From: Sphingomonas sp. PP-F2F-G114-C0414
GTDB lineage: Bacteria > Pseudomonadota > Alphaproteobacteria > Sphingomonadales > Sphingomonadaceae
NCBI RefSeq assembly: GCF_003688595.1
Contig: NZ_RCWT01000010.1
Location: 62,001 to 126,000, forward strand
Direction: 5' to 3'
DNA: 64,000 nt
Part shown: positions 1 to 8,771 of the stretch, piece after piece
Position numbering within the stretch: the first letter of the stretch is position 1
Layout: each line of letters begins with the position of its first letter
The notes under the pieces: generated by a model
Database searches by the model: none
The model's input: only the letters and a program-made list of their open reading frames with translations
What the model was told of the DNA's origin: nothing
Made by a program: the position numbers and the translations under genes

Positions 1-1542
1 TTGCAGAGCAAGGCGCGCTACGAGACGCAGGCCGAGCTGTTGGGGGTCGCCGAGGGCTATCGCAGTCGTGGCCTGCCGCTCGACGCGATGGTGCTCGACT
101 GGTTCCACTGGACCCGGATGGGCCAGATGGACATCGACCACACCTATTTCCCCGACCCCAAGGGCATGAACGCCAAGCTGAAGGCGATGGGGATGCACTC
201 GATCATCAGTGTGTGGCCGCGCTACGAGCCCGAATCGCGCTATTTCGATATGCTCGCGAACAAGGGCTGGCTGCTCCACGAGAAGGACGGCAGCGTCGTC
301 AACGGCCTGCCGATCCGCTCGGACCGGACCGGCGGGCTGATCGACACGACCAACCCCGACGCGCGTGCCTGGTATTGGGACCGGATCCGCGACAACATCA
401 TCTCGCAGGGGTTCGACTGGATCTGGCTCGACGAGACCGAGCCCGACCTCGTCCCCGACGGCCATTATTTCTCGATCGGGTCGGGCGATCGCTATCACAA
501 CGTCTTCCCGCTGCTGCACACCACCAGCGTCGCGGAAGGATCGGCGCGCGATCGCCCGACGATGCGCAACCTGATCCTCGCGCGCGCTGCCTATCTGGGC
601 GCGCAGCGCAACGGCGCGCTGTTCTGGTCGTCGGACATCCAGGCGACCTGGGAAGCGCTCAAGCGGCAGGTGCCGACCGGTCTCGATTTCACCGCGACCG
701 GCATTCCCTATTGGGGCAGCGATATCGGCGGTTGGCAATGGCCGAACGGACCCAAGGCCGAACGCCCGGTGCTGGTCGATCCCGCCGGCGCGACCGCGAT
801 GGCGCCGGGCTATACCGACTATCCCGAGCTGTTCGTGCGCTGGTTCGGGTATAGCGTGTTCACCCCGACGCTGCGCATCCACGGCCAGCGCCCCGGCACC
901 GCGCTGTGGGAATATGGCACGGCGGCCGAACCGCTGCTCGCCGATTTCCTGCGGCTCCGCTATACGCTGATGCCGTATATCTACGCGCTCGGCCGGAAGA
1001 CCTACGAGACCAACGCGCCGATGATGCGCGCGCTGTTCATGGATTTCCCGAACGATCCCAAGGTCGCCAATATGGGCGACGAATACATGTTCGGGTCGGC
1101 CTTCCTGGTGGCGCCGGTCACCGATCAGGGCGTGACGCACCGCTCGGTCTATCTGCCCGCGGGCGCGGACTGGTATGATTACTGGACCAACGCGCGGCAC
1201 AGTGGCGGGCAGACGATCGACGTCGCCGCGCCGATCTCGCGGGTTCCGCTGTTCGTGCGGGCAGGATCGATCATCCCGATGGGCGTCCAGGTGCCGAGCA
1301 CCGCGACCGCGCAGAAGCTGTCGGAAATCCGCGTCTATCCGGGCGCGGACGGCAATTTCACGCTCTACGACGACGATGGCGTGACCAACGCCTATCGTGA
1401 CGGCAAGGGCGCCGGCAAGACGGGTGGCGGTGTGAAATCCGCGCTGCACTGGGACGACCGCGCCGGGCGGCTGACCGCATCGGGTCCGCTGCCGACCGGG
1501 CAGGCGGTGGCCGGGCTGGTCAAGATCGTCGGCCGGCCATGA
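1..1542 (+). CDS. GH31 alpha-glycosidase (alpha-xylosidase-like), 5' end outside window
   Basis: The C-terminal 513 codons of a glycoside hydrolase family 31 enzyme; the reading frame is open at base 1, so the N-terminal domain and true start are missing. The catalytic (beta/alpha)8 barrel is clear. The nucleophile is probably D144 in WIWLDETEPD and the acid/base D212 in FWSSDIQATWEALK. GIPYWGSDIGGW, the family's substrate-pocket strand, and the C-terminal beta-sheet domain with FVRAGSIIPMG follow. GH31 members with this motif spacing cleave alpha-xylosides or alpha-glucosides from oligosaccharides; alpha-xylosidase is the better guess because fucosidase, galactosidase and beta-glucosidase genes lie nearby (inference). 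Its TGA overlaps the ATG of the next gene, so it heads or continues an operon with the esterase and GH29 genes. Confidence 0.9.
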   Translation: MQSKARYETQAELLGVAEGYRSRGLPLDAMVLDWFHWTRMGQMDIDHTYFPDPKGMNAKLKAMGMHSIISVWPRYEPESRYFDMLANKGWLLHEKDGSVVNGLPIRSDRTGGLIDTTNPDARAWYWDRIRDNIISQGFDWIWLDETEPDLVPDGHYFSIGSGDRYHNVFPLLHTTSVAEGSARDRPTMRNLILARAAYLGAQRNGALFWSSDIQATWEALKRQVPTGLDFTATGIPYWGSDIGGWQWPNGPKAERPVLVDPAGATAMAPGYTDYPELFVRWFGYSVFTPTLRIHGQRPGTALWEYGTAAEPLLADFLRLRYTLMPYIYALGRKTYETNAPMMRALFMDFPNDPKVANMGDEYMFGSAFLVAPVTDQGVTHRSVYLPAGADWYDYWTNARHSGGQTIDVAAPISRVPLFVRAGSIIPMGVQVPSTATAQKLSEIRVYPGADGNFTLYDDDGVTNAYRDGKGAGKTGGGVKSALHWDDRAGRLTASGPLPTGQAVAGLVKIVGRP

Positions 1543-2351
1543 TCGGCGCGCGCGGTCTTCGCACGCTCGCGCTGTCGCTTGCGGTGGTGTCGAGCCCCGC
1601 GTTCGCGCAGGTCGACGTGCCCGGCGATCCCTATGCCAGCGATCCGGTCGGGATCGTCGCCGATCCGTGCCCGTCGCATCCCAAGCCTAGCGATGGCGCC
1701 GGGTGGCAGGCGTGGAAGCTCCACATGCTGACGCGCGATTTCGGGCAGCTGTGCCGGTACCAGGCGCAGAACCGCGAGGTCCTGGCGTCGGGTAAACCGG
1801 TGCGCGTGGTGTTCATGGGGGACTCGATCACCGACAACTGGATCGGCGCGGATCGCGACCTGTTCACCGACGGGCTCGTCGATCGCGGGATCGGCGGGCA
1901 GACCACCGCGCAGATGCTGGTCCGCTTCCGCCGGGACGTGATCGCGCTCAAGCCGCGTGCGGTCCACATCATGGCCGCGACCAACGACATCGCCGGCAAC
2001 ACCGGCGCGGCGACGATGGCGACCGTGCAGGGCAATATCGAAACCATGGCCGAACTCGCGCGCGCGCACGGGATCAAGGTGATCCTCGCGTCGGTGCCCC
2101 CCGCGGCGGCGTTTCCGTGGAGCCCCGACAAACGCCCGGTCCCGCAGGTCCGCGCGCTGAACGCGTGGCTGCAAGCCTATGCGCGCCGCAACGGCTTCGT
2201 CTTCGTCGACTATTATGCCGCGCTCGCGACCAAGGACGGCGCGATGAAGCCGGGGCTCGCGAGCGACGGCGTCCATCCGACGCCTGCGGGCTATGCGGTG
2301 ATGCGTCCGCTGGCGCTCGCCGCGGTCCGTACCTCGATCGGCGGGCGATGA
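1539..2351 (+). CDS. Secreted SGNH/GDSL hydrolase (carbohydrate acetylesterase-like)
   Basis: A 270-residue protein with a signal peptide (cleavage likely after PAFA, about residue 24) and the SGNH blocks in order: block I FMGDSITDNW with nucleophile S96, block II with IGGQTTAQM, block III ATNDIAGN, and block V DGVHPTPAGY with D243 and H246. Relatives remove acetyl groups from plant polysaccharides or act on small esters. Its position between GH31 and GH29 genes, with ATGA overlaps on both sides, points to deacetylation of hemicellulose oligosaccharides in the periplasm (inference). The exact substrate cannot be read from the sequence. Confidence 0.88.
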   Translation: MIGARGLRTLALSLAVVSSPAFAQVDVPGDPYASDPVGIVADPCPSHPKPSDGAGWQAWKLHMLTRDFGQLCRYQAQNREVLASGKPVRVVFMGDSITDNWIGADRDLFTDGLVDRGIGGQTTAQMLVRFRRDVIALKPRAVHIMAATNDIAGNTGAATMATVQGNIETMAELARAHGIKVILASVPPAAAFPWSPDKRPVPQVRALNAWLQAYARRNGFVFVDYYAALATKDGAMKPGLASDGVHPTPAGYAVMRPLALAAVRTSIGGR

Positions 2352-3991
2352 GCATGACGCTCGACCGACGCGGCGTGCTGGCGGGGCTCGCCGCGATCGG
2401 CCCGGCGACGCACGCGCTGGCGCAAAGCCCGATGGGCCTCGCGCGAGGGCCGGTGAAGCCTACCTGGGAGTCGCTGGTCGATCACTATCGCTACCCCGAC
2501 TGGTTTCGCGATGCGAAGCTGGGCCTCTGGTCGCATTGGGGGCCGCAGTCGGTGCCCGAACAGGGCGACTGGTACGGCCGGTTCCTCTACATGCAGGGCC
2601 ATCCGGCCTACGAGCATCACCTCAAGACCTATGGTCACCCGACCAAGACCGGCATGCTGGATATCCTCGACCGCTGGACCGCGGCGCGCTGGGATCCGGA
2701 CGCACTGATCGACCGGTACAAGCGCGCTGGCGCGAAGTATTTCGTGTCGCTCGCCTGCCATCACGACAATCTCGATTGCTACGAGAGCCGGTATCACGCC
2801 TGGAACGCGCTGCGGGTCGGGCCGAAGCGCGACATCGTCGGCACCTGGGCGGGCGCGGCACGGCGGGCGGGACTGAAGTTCGGTGTCTCCAACCATGCCG
2901 CGCATAGCTGGCACTGGTACCAGACAGCGTATGGCTTCGACCCCGAAGGCGCGCTCAAGGGGCAGCGCTACGACGCGTTCACACGCCGCGCGAGCGACGG
3001 GCGCGGGACATGGTGGGACGGGCTCGATCCACAGCAACTCTACACCGGCGCGCATGCGGTGCTCCCCGCCGGGATCGACACGATCGCCGCGATGAACGCG
3101 TGGCACGATGCGCATGACGGGCAATGGGTCGAGACCGGGCCGCCGGGGCATCCGGGCTACGCCGCGAAGTGGCTGTTGCGGCAGGCAGACCTGGTCGAGA
3201 AATACCGGCCGGACTTCTGTTATTTCGACGATTACGGCCTGCCGTTCGGTCCGATCGGGCTGCAGGCGGCGGCGGATTACTACAACCGCTCGATCGCCTG
3301 GCACGGCAAGATCGACGTGGTCCTGACGGGCAAGATGCTCAAGCCGAACGAGCGGTTCGGTATCGTCCAGGACGTCGAGCGCGGCTTCACCGATCATTTG
3401 TGGGACGAGCCGTGGCAGACCGATACCTGCATCGGTGACTGGTTCTACAACGTCGCGCGCCTCAACGACAAAAGCTACAAGACCGCCGAACAGGTCATCC
3501 AGCGGCTCGCCGACGTGGTGTCGAAGAACGGCAATCTCCTGCTCTCGATTCCGCAGCCCGGCGACGGCTCGATCGACGGCGAGGAGGAGCGCATCCTCGA
3601 CGGGATGGCCGCCTGGATGGCGATCAACGACGCGGCGATCTTCGGCTCGCGGCCGTGGCGGATCTATGGCGAAGGGCCGACCAAGACGCAGCCGGGGATG
3701 CAGAACGAGGGCAGTGCCGGCCAGTTCACGTCGCGCGACATCCGCTTCACGACCAGCAAGGGCGTGCTTTACGCCATCGTCCTCGGCAAACCCGAAGGCT
3801 CCGTGTCGATCGCCGCGCTCGGTAGCGGTCGGTTGAAGGGGGCGGCGATCGAGCGCGTGACTTTGCTCGGCGGCGGGACGTGCGCGCACCGCCAGGATCG
3901 CGGCGGGCTCCACGTCGACCTGACGCGCGGTCGCAGCCCGTTCGTGCCGGTCCTGCGGATCGACGGTCACGGGCTTACCGGACTGGCTTAG
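2348..3991 (+). CDS. GH29 alpha-L-fucosidase
   Basis: A 547-residue exported enzyme. The start is set at the ATG overlapping the esterase stop (ATGA); an upstream in-frame extension lies wholly inside the esterase gene and is ignored. The N-terminus has a twin-arginine-like segment, DRRGVLAG, before a hydrophobic stretch. The GH29 hallmark WFRDAKLGLWSHWGP appears near residue 55, and the nucleophile is likely D294 in CYFDDYGLPFG. Late in the barrel VVSKNGNLLLSIPQPGDGSI matches the family end-of-domain motif. It would release terminal fucose from glycans such as fucosylated xyloglucan (family knowledge plus inference). Third gene of the coupled GH31-esterase-GH29 operon. Confidence 0.9.
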   Translation: MSMTLDRRGVLAGLAAIGPATHALAQSPMGLARGPVKPTWESLVDHYRYPDWFRDAKLGLWSHWGPQSVPEQGDWYGRFLYMQGHPAYEHHLKTYGHPTKTGMLDILDRWTAARWDPDALIDRYKRAGAKYFVSLACHHDNLDCYESRYHAWNALRVGPKRDIVGTWAGAARRAGLKFGVSNHAAHSWHWYQTAYGFDPEGALKGQRYDAFTRRASDGRGTWWDGLDPQQLYTGAHAVLPAGIDTIAAMNAWHDAHDGQWVETGPPGHPGYAAKWLLRQADLVEKYRPDFCYFDDYGLPFGPIGLQAAADYYNRSIAWHGKIDVVLTGKMLKPNERFGIVQDVERGFTDHLWDEPWQTDTCIGDWFYNVARLNDKSYKTAEQVIQRLADVVSKNGNLLLSIPQPGDGSIDGEEERILDGMAAWMAINDAAIFGSRPWRIYGEGPTKTQPGMQNEGSAGQFTSRDIRFTTSKGVLYAIVLGKPEGSVSIAALGSGRLKGAAIERVTLLGGGTCAHRQDRGGLHVDLTRGRSPFVPVLRIDGHGLTGLA

Positions 3992-4055
3992 TTGAGCAAC
4001 TGAATGCGCTACCACTACCGTAGCTAGACGACAGAAGACGGCGGGGGAGTTGGAT

Positions 4056-5639
4056 ATGCGGTGGGCACTTATGGCGGCGGTCGCGGTCGTTGCATCGCCG
4101 TCGGGCGTCTCGGCCAAACCCGCCGAGCCTCAGCGGACCGTCACCATCGATGTCGCCACGGCGGCGGCACCGGTCGACCGCGCGTTCGACCTGTCGGTCG
4201 GATCCGACTTTCCCGGCACGCTGATCCGCAACGACAGCCAGGCGCAGTTGAAGACCGCGGTCGATGAACTCGGCTTCCGCTATATCCGCTTCCACGACCT
4301 CTTCCACGATGTGCTCGGCACGGTGCGCAAGGCCGATGGGAGGATCGTCTACGACTGGACCAGGATCGACCAGCTGTACGACGCGCTGCTCGCCAAGCAC
4401 ATCCGCCCGTTCGTCGAGCTCGGCTTCACGCCCAACGCGATGCGGACGTCGGAGCAGACGATCTTTTACTGGAAGGGCAACACGTCGCATCCCGACCCGA
4501 AACTGTGGCGCGACCTGATCGACGCCTATGTCCGCCACGTCCGCCAGCGCTATGGCAGCGAAGAAGTGCGGCGCTGGTATTTCGAGGTCTGGAACGAGCC
4601 CAATCTCGCGGGCTTCTGGGAGAGGGCGGACCAGCAGGCGTATTTCGATCTCTACGCAAATACCGCGCGGACGATCAAGGCGATCGATCCGGCGTTGCGC
4701 GTCGGCGGGCCGTCGACCGCGGGCGCCGCCTGGGTGCCCGAGCTCCTGAAGTTCACCAAGCGGACCAACGTGCCGATCGATTTCGTCACGACGCACACCT
4801 ACGGCGTCGAAGGCGGCTTTCTCGACGAGGACGGCAAGCAGGATACCAAGCTTTCGCCGTCGCCCGACGCGGTCATCGGCGACGTGCGCAACGTCCGCGC
4901 GCAGATCGAGGCATCGGCCTATCCCGGCCTGCCGCTGTTCTTCACCGAGTGGAGCACGAGCTACACGCCGCGCGATTTCGTCCACGACAGCTATATCAGC
5001 GCGCCGTACATCCTGACCAAGCTCAAGCAGTCGCAGCGCTATGCGCAGGGCATGAGCTACTGGACGTACAGCGACCTGTTCGAGGAACCGGGGCCACCGC
5101 CGACACCGTTTCACGGCGGCTTCGGACTGATGAACCGCGAGGGGATCCGCAAGCCCGCGTGGTTCGCGTATAAATATCTGCATGCGTTGCAGGGTCGGAC
5201 GATCGCGGTGACCGACGACCATGTGATGGCGGCTGCCGATGGTCGCCGGATCGCCGCGCTGGTCTGGGACTGGCAGCAGCCGGTCCAGTCGGTCAGCAAC
5301 AAGCCGTTCTACACCCGGCAGTTTCCTGCGACCGCAAGCAAGCCGATCGCCTTCCGCTTCGCGCACGTGCCCCCCGGCACGTATCGGTTGACGGTCCGCA
5401 AGACCGGCTATCGGCGCAACGATCCGCTCTCGCTGTACATCGACATGGGGATGCCCAAGGCGCTCGACACCGCGCAGCTCGGTCGTCTCCAACAGGCGAC
5501 CGCGGATCTGCCCGAGCAGGACAAGGTGGTGAAGATCGACGCGCGCGGCAGCGCCTTTGTCACAATACCTATGCGCAGCAACGACGTCGCGCTGGTGACG
5601 CTGGAGCCGATCGTGGGCAATGCGCGGGCTCGACGATGA
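4056..5639 (+). CDS. GH39 glycosidase (beta-xylosidase-like)
   Basis: A 527-residue secreted protein. The ATG at 4056 is chosen because GGGGGAG lies 7 to 13 bases upstream and a signal peptide (MRWALMAAVAVVASPSGVSA) follows at once. The clan GH-A barrel shows the acid/base E181 in VWNEPNLAGFW and the nucleophile E298 in FFTEWSTSY; SYWTYSDLFEEPG is typical of GH39. A C-terminal beta-sandwich starts around residue 390. GH39 enzymes include beta-xylosidases and alpha-iduronidases; beta-xylosidase fits the neighbours. It lies 64 bases after GH29 on the same strand and may share its transcript. Confidence 0.88.
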   Translation: MRWALMAAVAVVASPSGVSAKPAEPQRTVTIDVATAAAPVDRAFDLSVGSDFPGTLIRNDSQAQLKTAVDELGFRYIRFHDLFHDVLGTVRKADGRIVYDWTRIDQLYDALLAKHIRPFVELGFTPNAMRTSEQTIFYWKGNTSHPDPKLWRDLIDAYVRHVRQRYGSEEVRRWYFEVWNEPNLAGFWERADQQAYFDLYANTARTIKAIDPALRVGGPSTAGAAWVPELLKFTKRTNVPIDFVTTHTYGVEGGFLDEDGKQDTKLSPSPDAVIGDVRNVRAQIEASAYPGLPLFFTEWSTSYTPRDFVHDSYISAPYILTKLKQSQRYAQGMSYWTYSDLFEEPGPPPTPFHGGFGLMNREGIRKPAWFAYKYLHALQGRTIAVTDDHVMAAADGRRIAALVWDWQQPVQSVSNKPFYTRQFPATASKPIAFRFAHVPPGTYRLTVRKTGYRRNDPLSLYIDMGMPKALDTAQLGRLQQATADLPEQDKVVKIDARGSAFVTIPMRSNDVALVTLEPIVGNARARR

Positions 5640-5911
5640 CCGGTAAATACCGGACCTGTGACTTTTTCCGATGCACGCTCGCAAAGAGCATCATGGCGGG
5701 CGCCACCTTCGTGTCATATGCCAGGCGCAGGCTGCGGGCTTCACACTGAATGAGAGGGGCGAACTCCTAGCGCTGGACTGAGACTGAAGGACCGCAACGC
5801 GCGCAAGCTTGCTCAGTCGCGCGTTGCGGCGCTGGATGCCAGCATTGCGGGAATGATCTCAGCGCGTCGGGTGCCCGCGCGGTTAGCGGTGGTCTGTCGC
5901 AGGTGGCCGTT
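5640..5911. other. Intergenic stretch with two hairpins
   Basis: No convincing gene. A short palindrome CCGGTAAATACCGG sits right behind the GH39 stop (5640-5653) with CTTTTTCC about 10 bases on, a weak terminator. A much stronger 12-bp stem lies at 5792-5829 (listed separately). The GH39 and diguanylate cyclase genes converge here. Confidence 0.5.
5792..5829. terminator. Perfect 12-bp inverted repeat between convergent genes
   Basis: CCGCAACGCGCG and CGCGCGTTGCGG form a perfect 12-bp stem around a 14-base loop. It lies between the ends of convergent GH39 and GGDEF genes, which suits a bidirectional terminator, but neither side is followed by a run of T, so this is a structural call only. 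Confidence 0.45.
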
Positions 5912-7108
5912 TCAGCATGCTGCTGATCTACTGGATTGGACGTCTGAGCCTCGATCGGCGGCGAGGTATAGGCTCGGCGACGTGACGGGAGCGAGCACAG
6001 CGCAGGAGCGTCCCTTTAGCTTTGCATCGTACAGGGCCCTGTCCGCCTCGAGCAGCAGGGTCGAGAAGTCCGACTGAGCATCCAGTTTTATCGCGATGCC
6101 TACGCTCGCACCGACCGTCACCGCGGTTTCGTTCAACAAGAATGACGTGCTGGACAGCGTGTCGATGAGACGCTGTCCGGTTTGACGAGCGGTGGCAGCG
6201 TCCGTCTCGTCGGCCAGAATGACAAATTCGTCGCCTCCCATCCGGGCGACGACGTCCGTTGCAGGGGTCACCTGTCTCATCAGGTCGCTGACTTCGACGA
6301 GAAGTTGATCGCCGGCCGCGTGGCCGAGCCTGTCGTTGATCGCTTTGAATCCGTCGAGGTCGATGTAGAATAGCGTGGCGCCCGTAGTCGTGCCTGCACG
6401 GCGAGCAACGACCTCCTCGAGACCCGCACGGTTCAACAAGCCTGTCAGGGTGTCATGCCGCGCGCGACGTCCGTTCTCGCGCTCGGACCGCATGGTCTGG
6501 ACCAGCATGGCGTTCAGACGATAGGCGGCATGCGTCATGGCGTAGATGTACATCGGAATCTGAATTGCCGTCGCGAGCATGATCAGTTCGCCGGATATGA
6601 CCCCGGCGATGGCGCACGGCCCGAGGCTAAGAAGGATCATGGTCGTCACGAGCCGAGGGGCCGCAAAGTTCCGAAATGCCACGCCGCCCGTCATCGCTGC
6701 CGCGGAGAGGACGACGAGCGTTGCGGCGAGCCAGTCACCGCTCAGCACGGTAATGAAGCACCCATAGCCTACCGAGGCAGCCCAACATACCGCAGCCAAT
6801 ATGTATAGGTCGATATGCGCGCGGCCTCCACTCTTCGCGGCGCGCGTTCCTTTGATGAGCAGCGGTAGGCGCAATGCCGCCAAGCCGACCTCCAGCGCTG
6901 CCCAGAGCAGGAACGCGGGTTTGGGAAGACGGGTAGCCACGATCGAGGAGACCAGAATGGTGTTGAACACCCCGCCCAGAAAGATCGGGAGTGATCCATA
7001 CAACCCCTGAACGAGTGAAGGGCGGATTTCAGCCGGAACTTCACCAGCACACTCGACCAGCCAGCGCGTGACAGCCCAACGCGGCAGCACGCCATCACCA
7101 TGCGGCAT
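5912..7108 (-). CDS. Membrane-bound GGDEF diguanylate cyclase
   Basis: A 398-residue protein with about six membrane segments in residues 30-190 and a C-terminal GGDEF domain. DTLTGLLNRAG, FYIDLDGFKAINDRLGH, the active-site MGGDEF and the late VGASVGIA motif are all present, so synthesis of c-di-GMP from two GTP is expected. The RxxD inhibitory site five residues before GGDEF is absent (PATD instead), suggesting no classical product inhibition. The ATG at 7108 is chosen because AGGGAG sits 8 bases upstream; an ATG at 7114 and a longer frame from 7144 are possible but lack a well-placed ribosome site. No known ligand-binding domain is recognisable in the membrane part. It stands alone, convergent with GH39. 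Confidence 0.87.
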   Translation of the reverse strand: MPHGDGVLPRWAVTRWLVECAGEVPAEIRPSLVQGLYGSLPIFLGGVFNTILVSSIVATRLPKPAFLLWAALEVGLAALRLPLLIKGTRAAKSGGRAHIDLYILAAVCWAASVGYGCFITVLSGDWLAATLVVLSAAAMTGGVAFRNFAAPRLVTTMILLSLGPCAIAGVISGELIMLATAIQIPMYIYAMTHAAYRLNAMLVQTMRSERENGRRARHDTLTGLLNRAGLEEVVARRAGTTTGATLFYIDLDGFKAINDRLGHAAGDQLLVEVSDLMRQVTPATDVVARMGGDEFVILADETDAATARQTGQRLIDTLSSTSFLLNETAVTVGASVGIAIKLDAQSDFSTLLLEADRALYDAKLKGRSCAVLAPVTSPSLYLAADRGSDVQSSRSAAC

Positions 7109-7269
7109 CAACATCACTCCCTGGGGCTCCCCCCAGGAGCGCATCGCATGGATGCCGTTTTGGGGTTAAATTTCAGTCAATCGACAGGTTAATCGCACCG
7201 CTGGCCCCCTGCATCGGTGGAACGGCTGCGATAAGGGACAGCCGAACCGGGCGAACGGCACGTCGCGGC

Positions 7270-7773
7270 TTATGGCTGGTGCCCCGCGGCATCGGGAAGG
7301 GCAACATCGGCGAAATGGTGCCGGATATAGTCCAGCTTGGGATCGATGTAGCGGCGACAGAACGGCCTGCCTGGATCAGTTTGATAGTAGTTTTGGTAGC
7401 GTGCTTCAGAGGGTCTGAAACCGATGAACGGAAGAACCAGCGTCCGGGGACCTTTGCCCGGCTCTGTGGCAAACCGCGCGATCGTCCGTGCGGCTATCTC
7501 GTGCTGCTCCGCATCAACGACGTAGATCGCACTTCGATACCTTCCGCCGGGAGAGTAGGTCCCGTTCGCCGAATGGGTCCTGAGATGGACTTCGGCGAGC
7601 GTCGCCAGGCTTATGGCCGTGGGATCGAAGCTCACGAGCACGCCCTCAGCCCATGTGTCCGAAGGGGCCTCGGATTGGATAAATCCCTGATCCACCTGGT
7701 AAACGCCTTTGAGCGCCTGAAACACGCCCTCGGTGCACCAGTGGCACCCGCCACCAAAGCCGATCTTTTCCAT
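7270..7773 (-). CDS. msrA: Peptide-methionine (S)-S-oxide reductase MsrA
   Basis: A 167-residue cytoplasmic enzyme that repairs oxidised methionine, spending thioredoxin reducing power. The N-terminal motif is GGGCHWCTEGVFQ: C10 is the catalytic cysteine and a second cysteine, C13, sits three residues later, where most MsrA proteins have GCFWG. VLVSFDP and the HFADV segment near the C-terminus are typical. The ATG at 7773 is preferred over an upstream TTG because GGAAGG lies 6 bases before it. The CxxC arrangement could let C13 take part in resolving the sulfenic acid, which is inference. It is encoded 66 bases downstream of the XRE regulator gene on the same strand. Confidence 0.9.
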   Translation of the reverse strand: MEKIGFGGGCHWCTEGVFQALKGVYQVDQGFIQSEAPSDTWAEGVLVSFDPTAISLATLAEVHLRTHSANGTYSPGGRYRSAIYVVDAEQHEIAARTIARFATEPGKGPRTLVLPFIGFRPSEARYQNYYQTDPGRPFCRRYIDPKLDYIRHHFADVALPDAAGHQP

Positions 7774-7838
7774 TGCCAACCTTCCGCATCCCTCAGCGCC
7801 GGCGTTTTCGTGACCCGCGTCGGCGTCTTCAATCCCAG

Positions 7839-8675
7839 TCAGTCGCCGGCACCGTTCAGCAACACGCGCAGCCGCTCGGCATCGTCTGGCGAAGCGGGGT
7901 TGTATATGATCATGCCAAGTTCGGGGCGTCCTTCAACGGCGAATGACGAGAACTCCATCGCGAGTAGTCCCGCATCCGGGTGATGGATGCGCTTCACCCC
8001 GTCGCCATGGGCGACCACGTCGTTATCCTCCCACATCGCCGCGAATTTCGGGCTGAGCCGCGACAGTTCGGCGACCAGCTTCGTGACCTCGATGCTGGTG
8101 CTGGCGCCCGCGCGTGCGACATCGGCGCGAAACGCACCCACCACGAAGCGGGCGATGCTGTCGAAGTCGGCGTTGCGCGCACGGACATGGTCGCTGCCGA
8201 ACATCAGCCGCAGGATGTTGCGTCCCTCCCTCGGCAGCTTGGCATAGTCGGTCAGCAGCACCGCGGCCGCTCGGTTCCAGCCCACCACGTCCCACATCGC
8301 CGTCTTGATGATCGCCGGGCTCAGCACCATCCCGTCGAGCACGCGCTGGAGCCGCGGGGTGATCCCTTCGACAGGCTGGTAGCGTGCCTCCGGCGGACGC
8401 CCGAGACCGAGCATGTAGATGTGCTCGCGCTCCGGTTCGGTGAGCATCAACCCTCTCGCGATGCGATCGAGGACGTCGGCCGATGGCGCACCGCCGCGGC
8501 CCTGCTCGAGCCAGGTGTACCAGGTCGGGCTGATGTTCGCGCGGCTCGCCACTTCCTCGCGGCGCAAACCGGGCGTGCGGCGGCGCCCGCCCGCAAACCC
8601 GAACGCTGCAGGGTCGAGCCGGGTACGGCGATCCCGCAGATAGGTCCCGAGCGGATTGGGCACATCGCTGGCCAT
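7839..8675 (-). CDS. XRE-family regulator with MmyB-like ligand-binding domain
   Basis: A 278-residue transcription factor. Residues 10-80 are a Cro/C1-type helix-turn-helix with the family's TPGLRREEVASRANISPTWY and LEQGRG motifs. From about residue 105 to the end is the MmyB-like (PAS-like) domain with WDVVGWNRAAAVLL and a terminal HHPDAGLLAMEFSSF segment. Such proteins typically sit divergent from a short-chain dehydrogenase or epimerase gene and repress it; here the epimerase-like gene starts 96 bases away on the other strand. AGGA lies 7 bases before the ATG. Confidence 0.9.
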   Translation of the reverse strand: MASDVPNPLGTYLRDRRTRLDPAAFGFAGGRRRTPGLRREEVASRANISPTWYTWLEQGRGGAPSADVLDRIARGLMLTEPEREHIYMLGLGRPPEARYQPVEGITPRLQRVLDGMVLSPAIIKTAMWDVVGWNRAAAVLLTDYAKLPREGRNILRLMFGSDHVRARNADFDSIARFVVGAFRADVARAGASTSIEVTKLVAELSRLSPKFAAMWEDNDVVAHGDGVKRIHHPDAGLLAMEFSSFAVEGRPELGMIIYNPASPDDAERLRVLLNGAGD

Positions 8676-8771
8676 GATCGATCCTGTTGAAGATTATACC
8701 ACGATAAGCTCACTACTTTAACACGTTGGCGAGGAGTTGAATATGGTTGCCAGGCAACAAGGAGATTTCCC
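8676..8771. promoter_or_regulatory. Divergent promoter region of XRE regulator and epimerase-like gene
   Basis: These 96 bases separate the divergent starts and are more A+T-rich than their surroundings (GATTATACCACGATAAGC and TACTTTAACACG). No long perfect palindrome was found. AAGGAG lies 7 bases upstream of the epimerase ATG. Control of both genes by the XRE protein is inferred from layout. Confidence 0.5.

Noticed and set aside
2291..4117. Long - strand open frame opposite GH29
   Set aside because: Antisense shadow; the + strand has complete GH29 motifs and the antisense product resembles nothing.
3975..5684. Long - strand open frame opposite GH39
   Set aside because: Antisense shadow with low-complexity Arg/Asp-rich composition.
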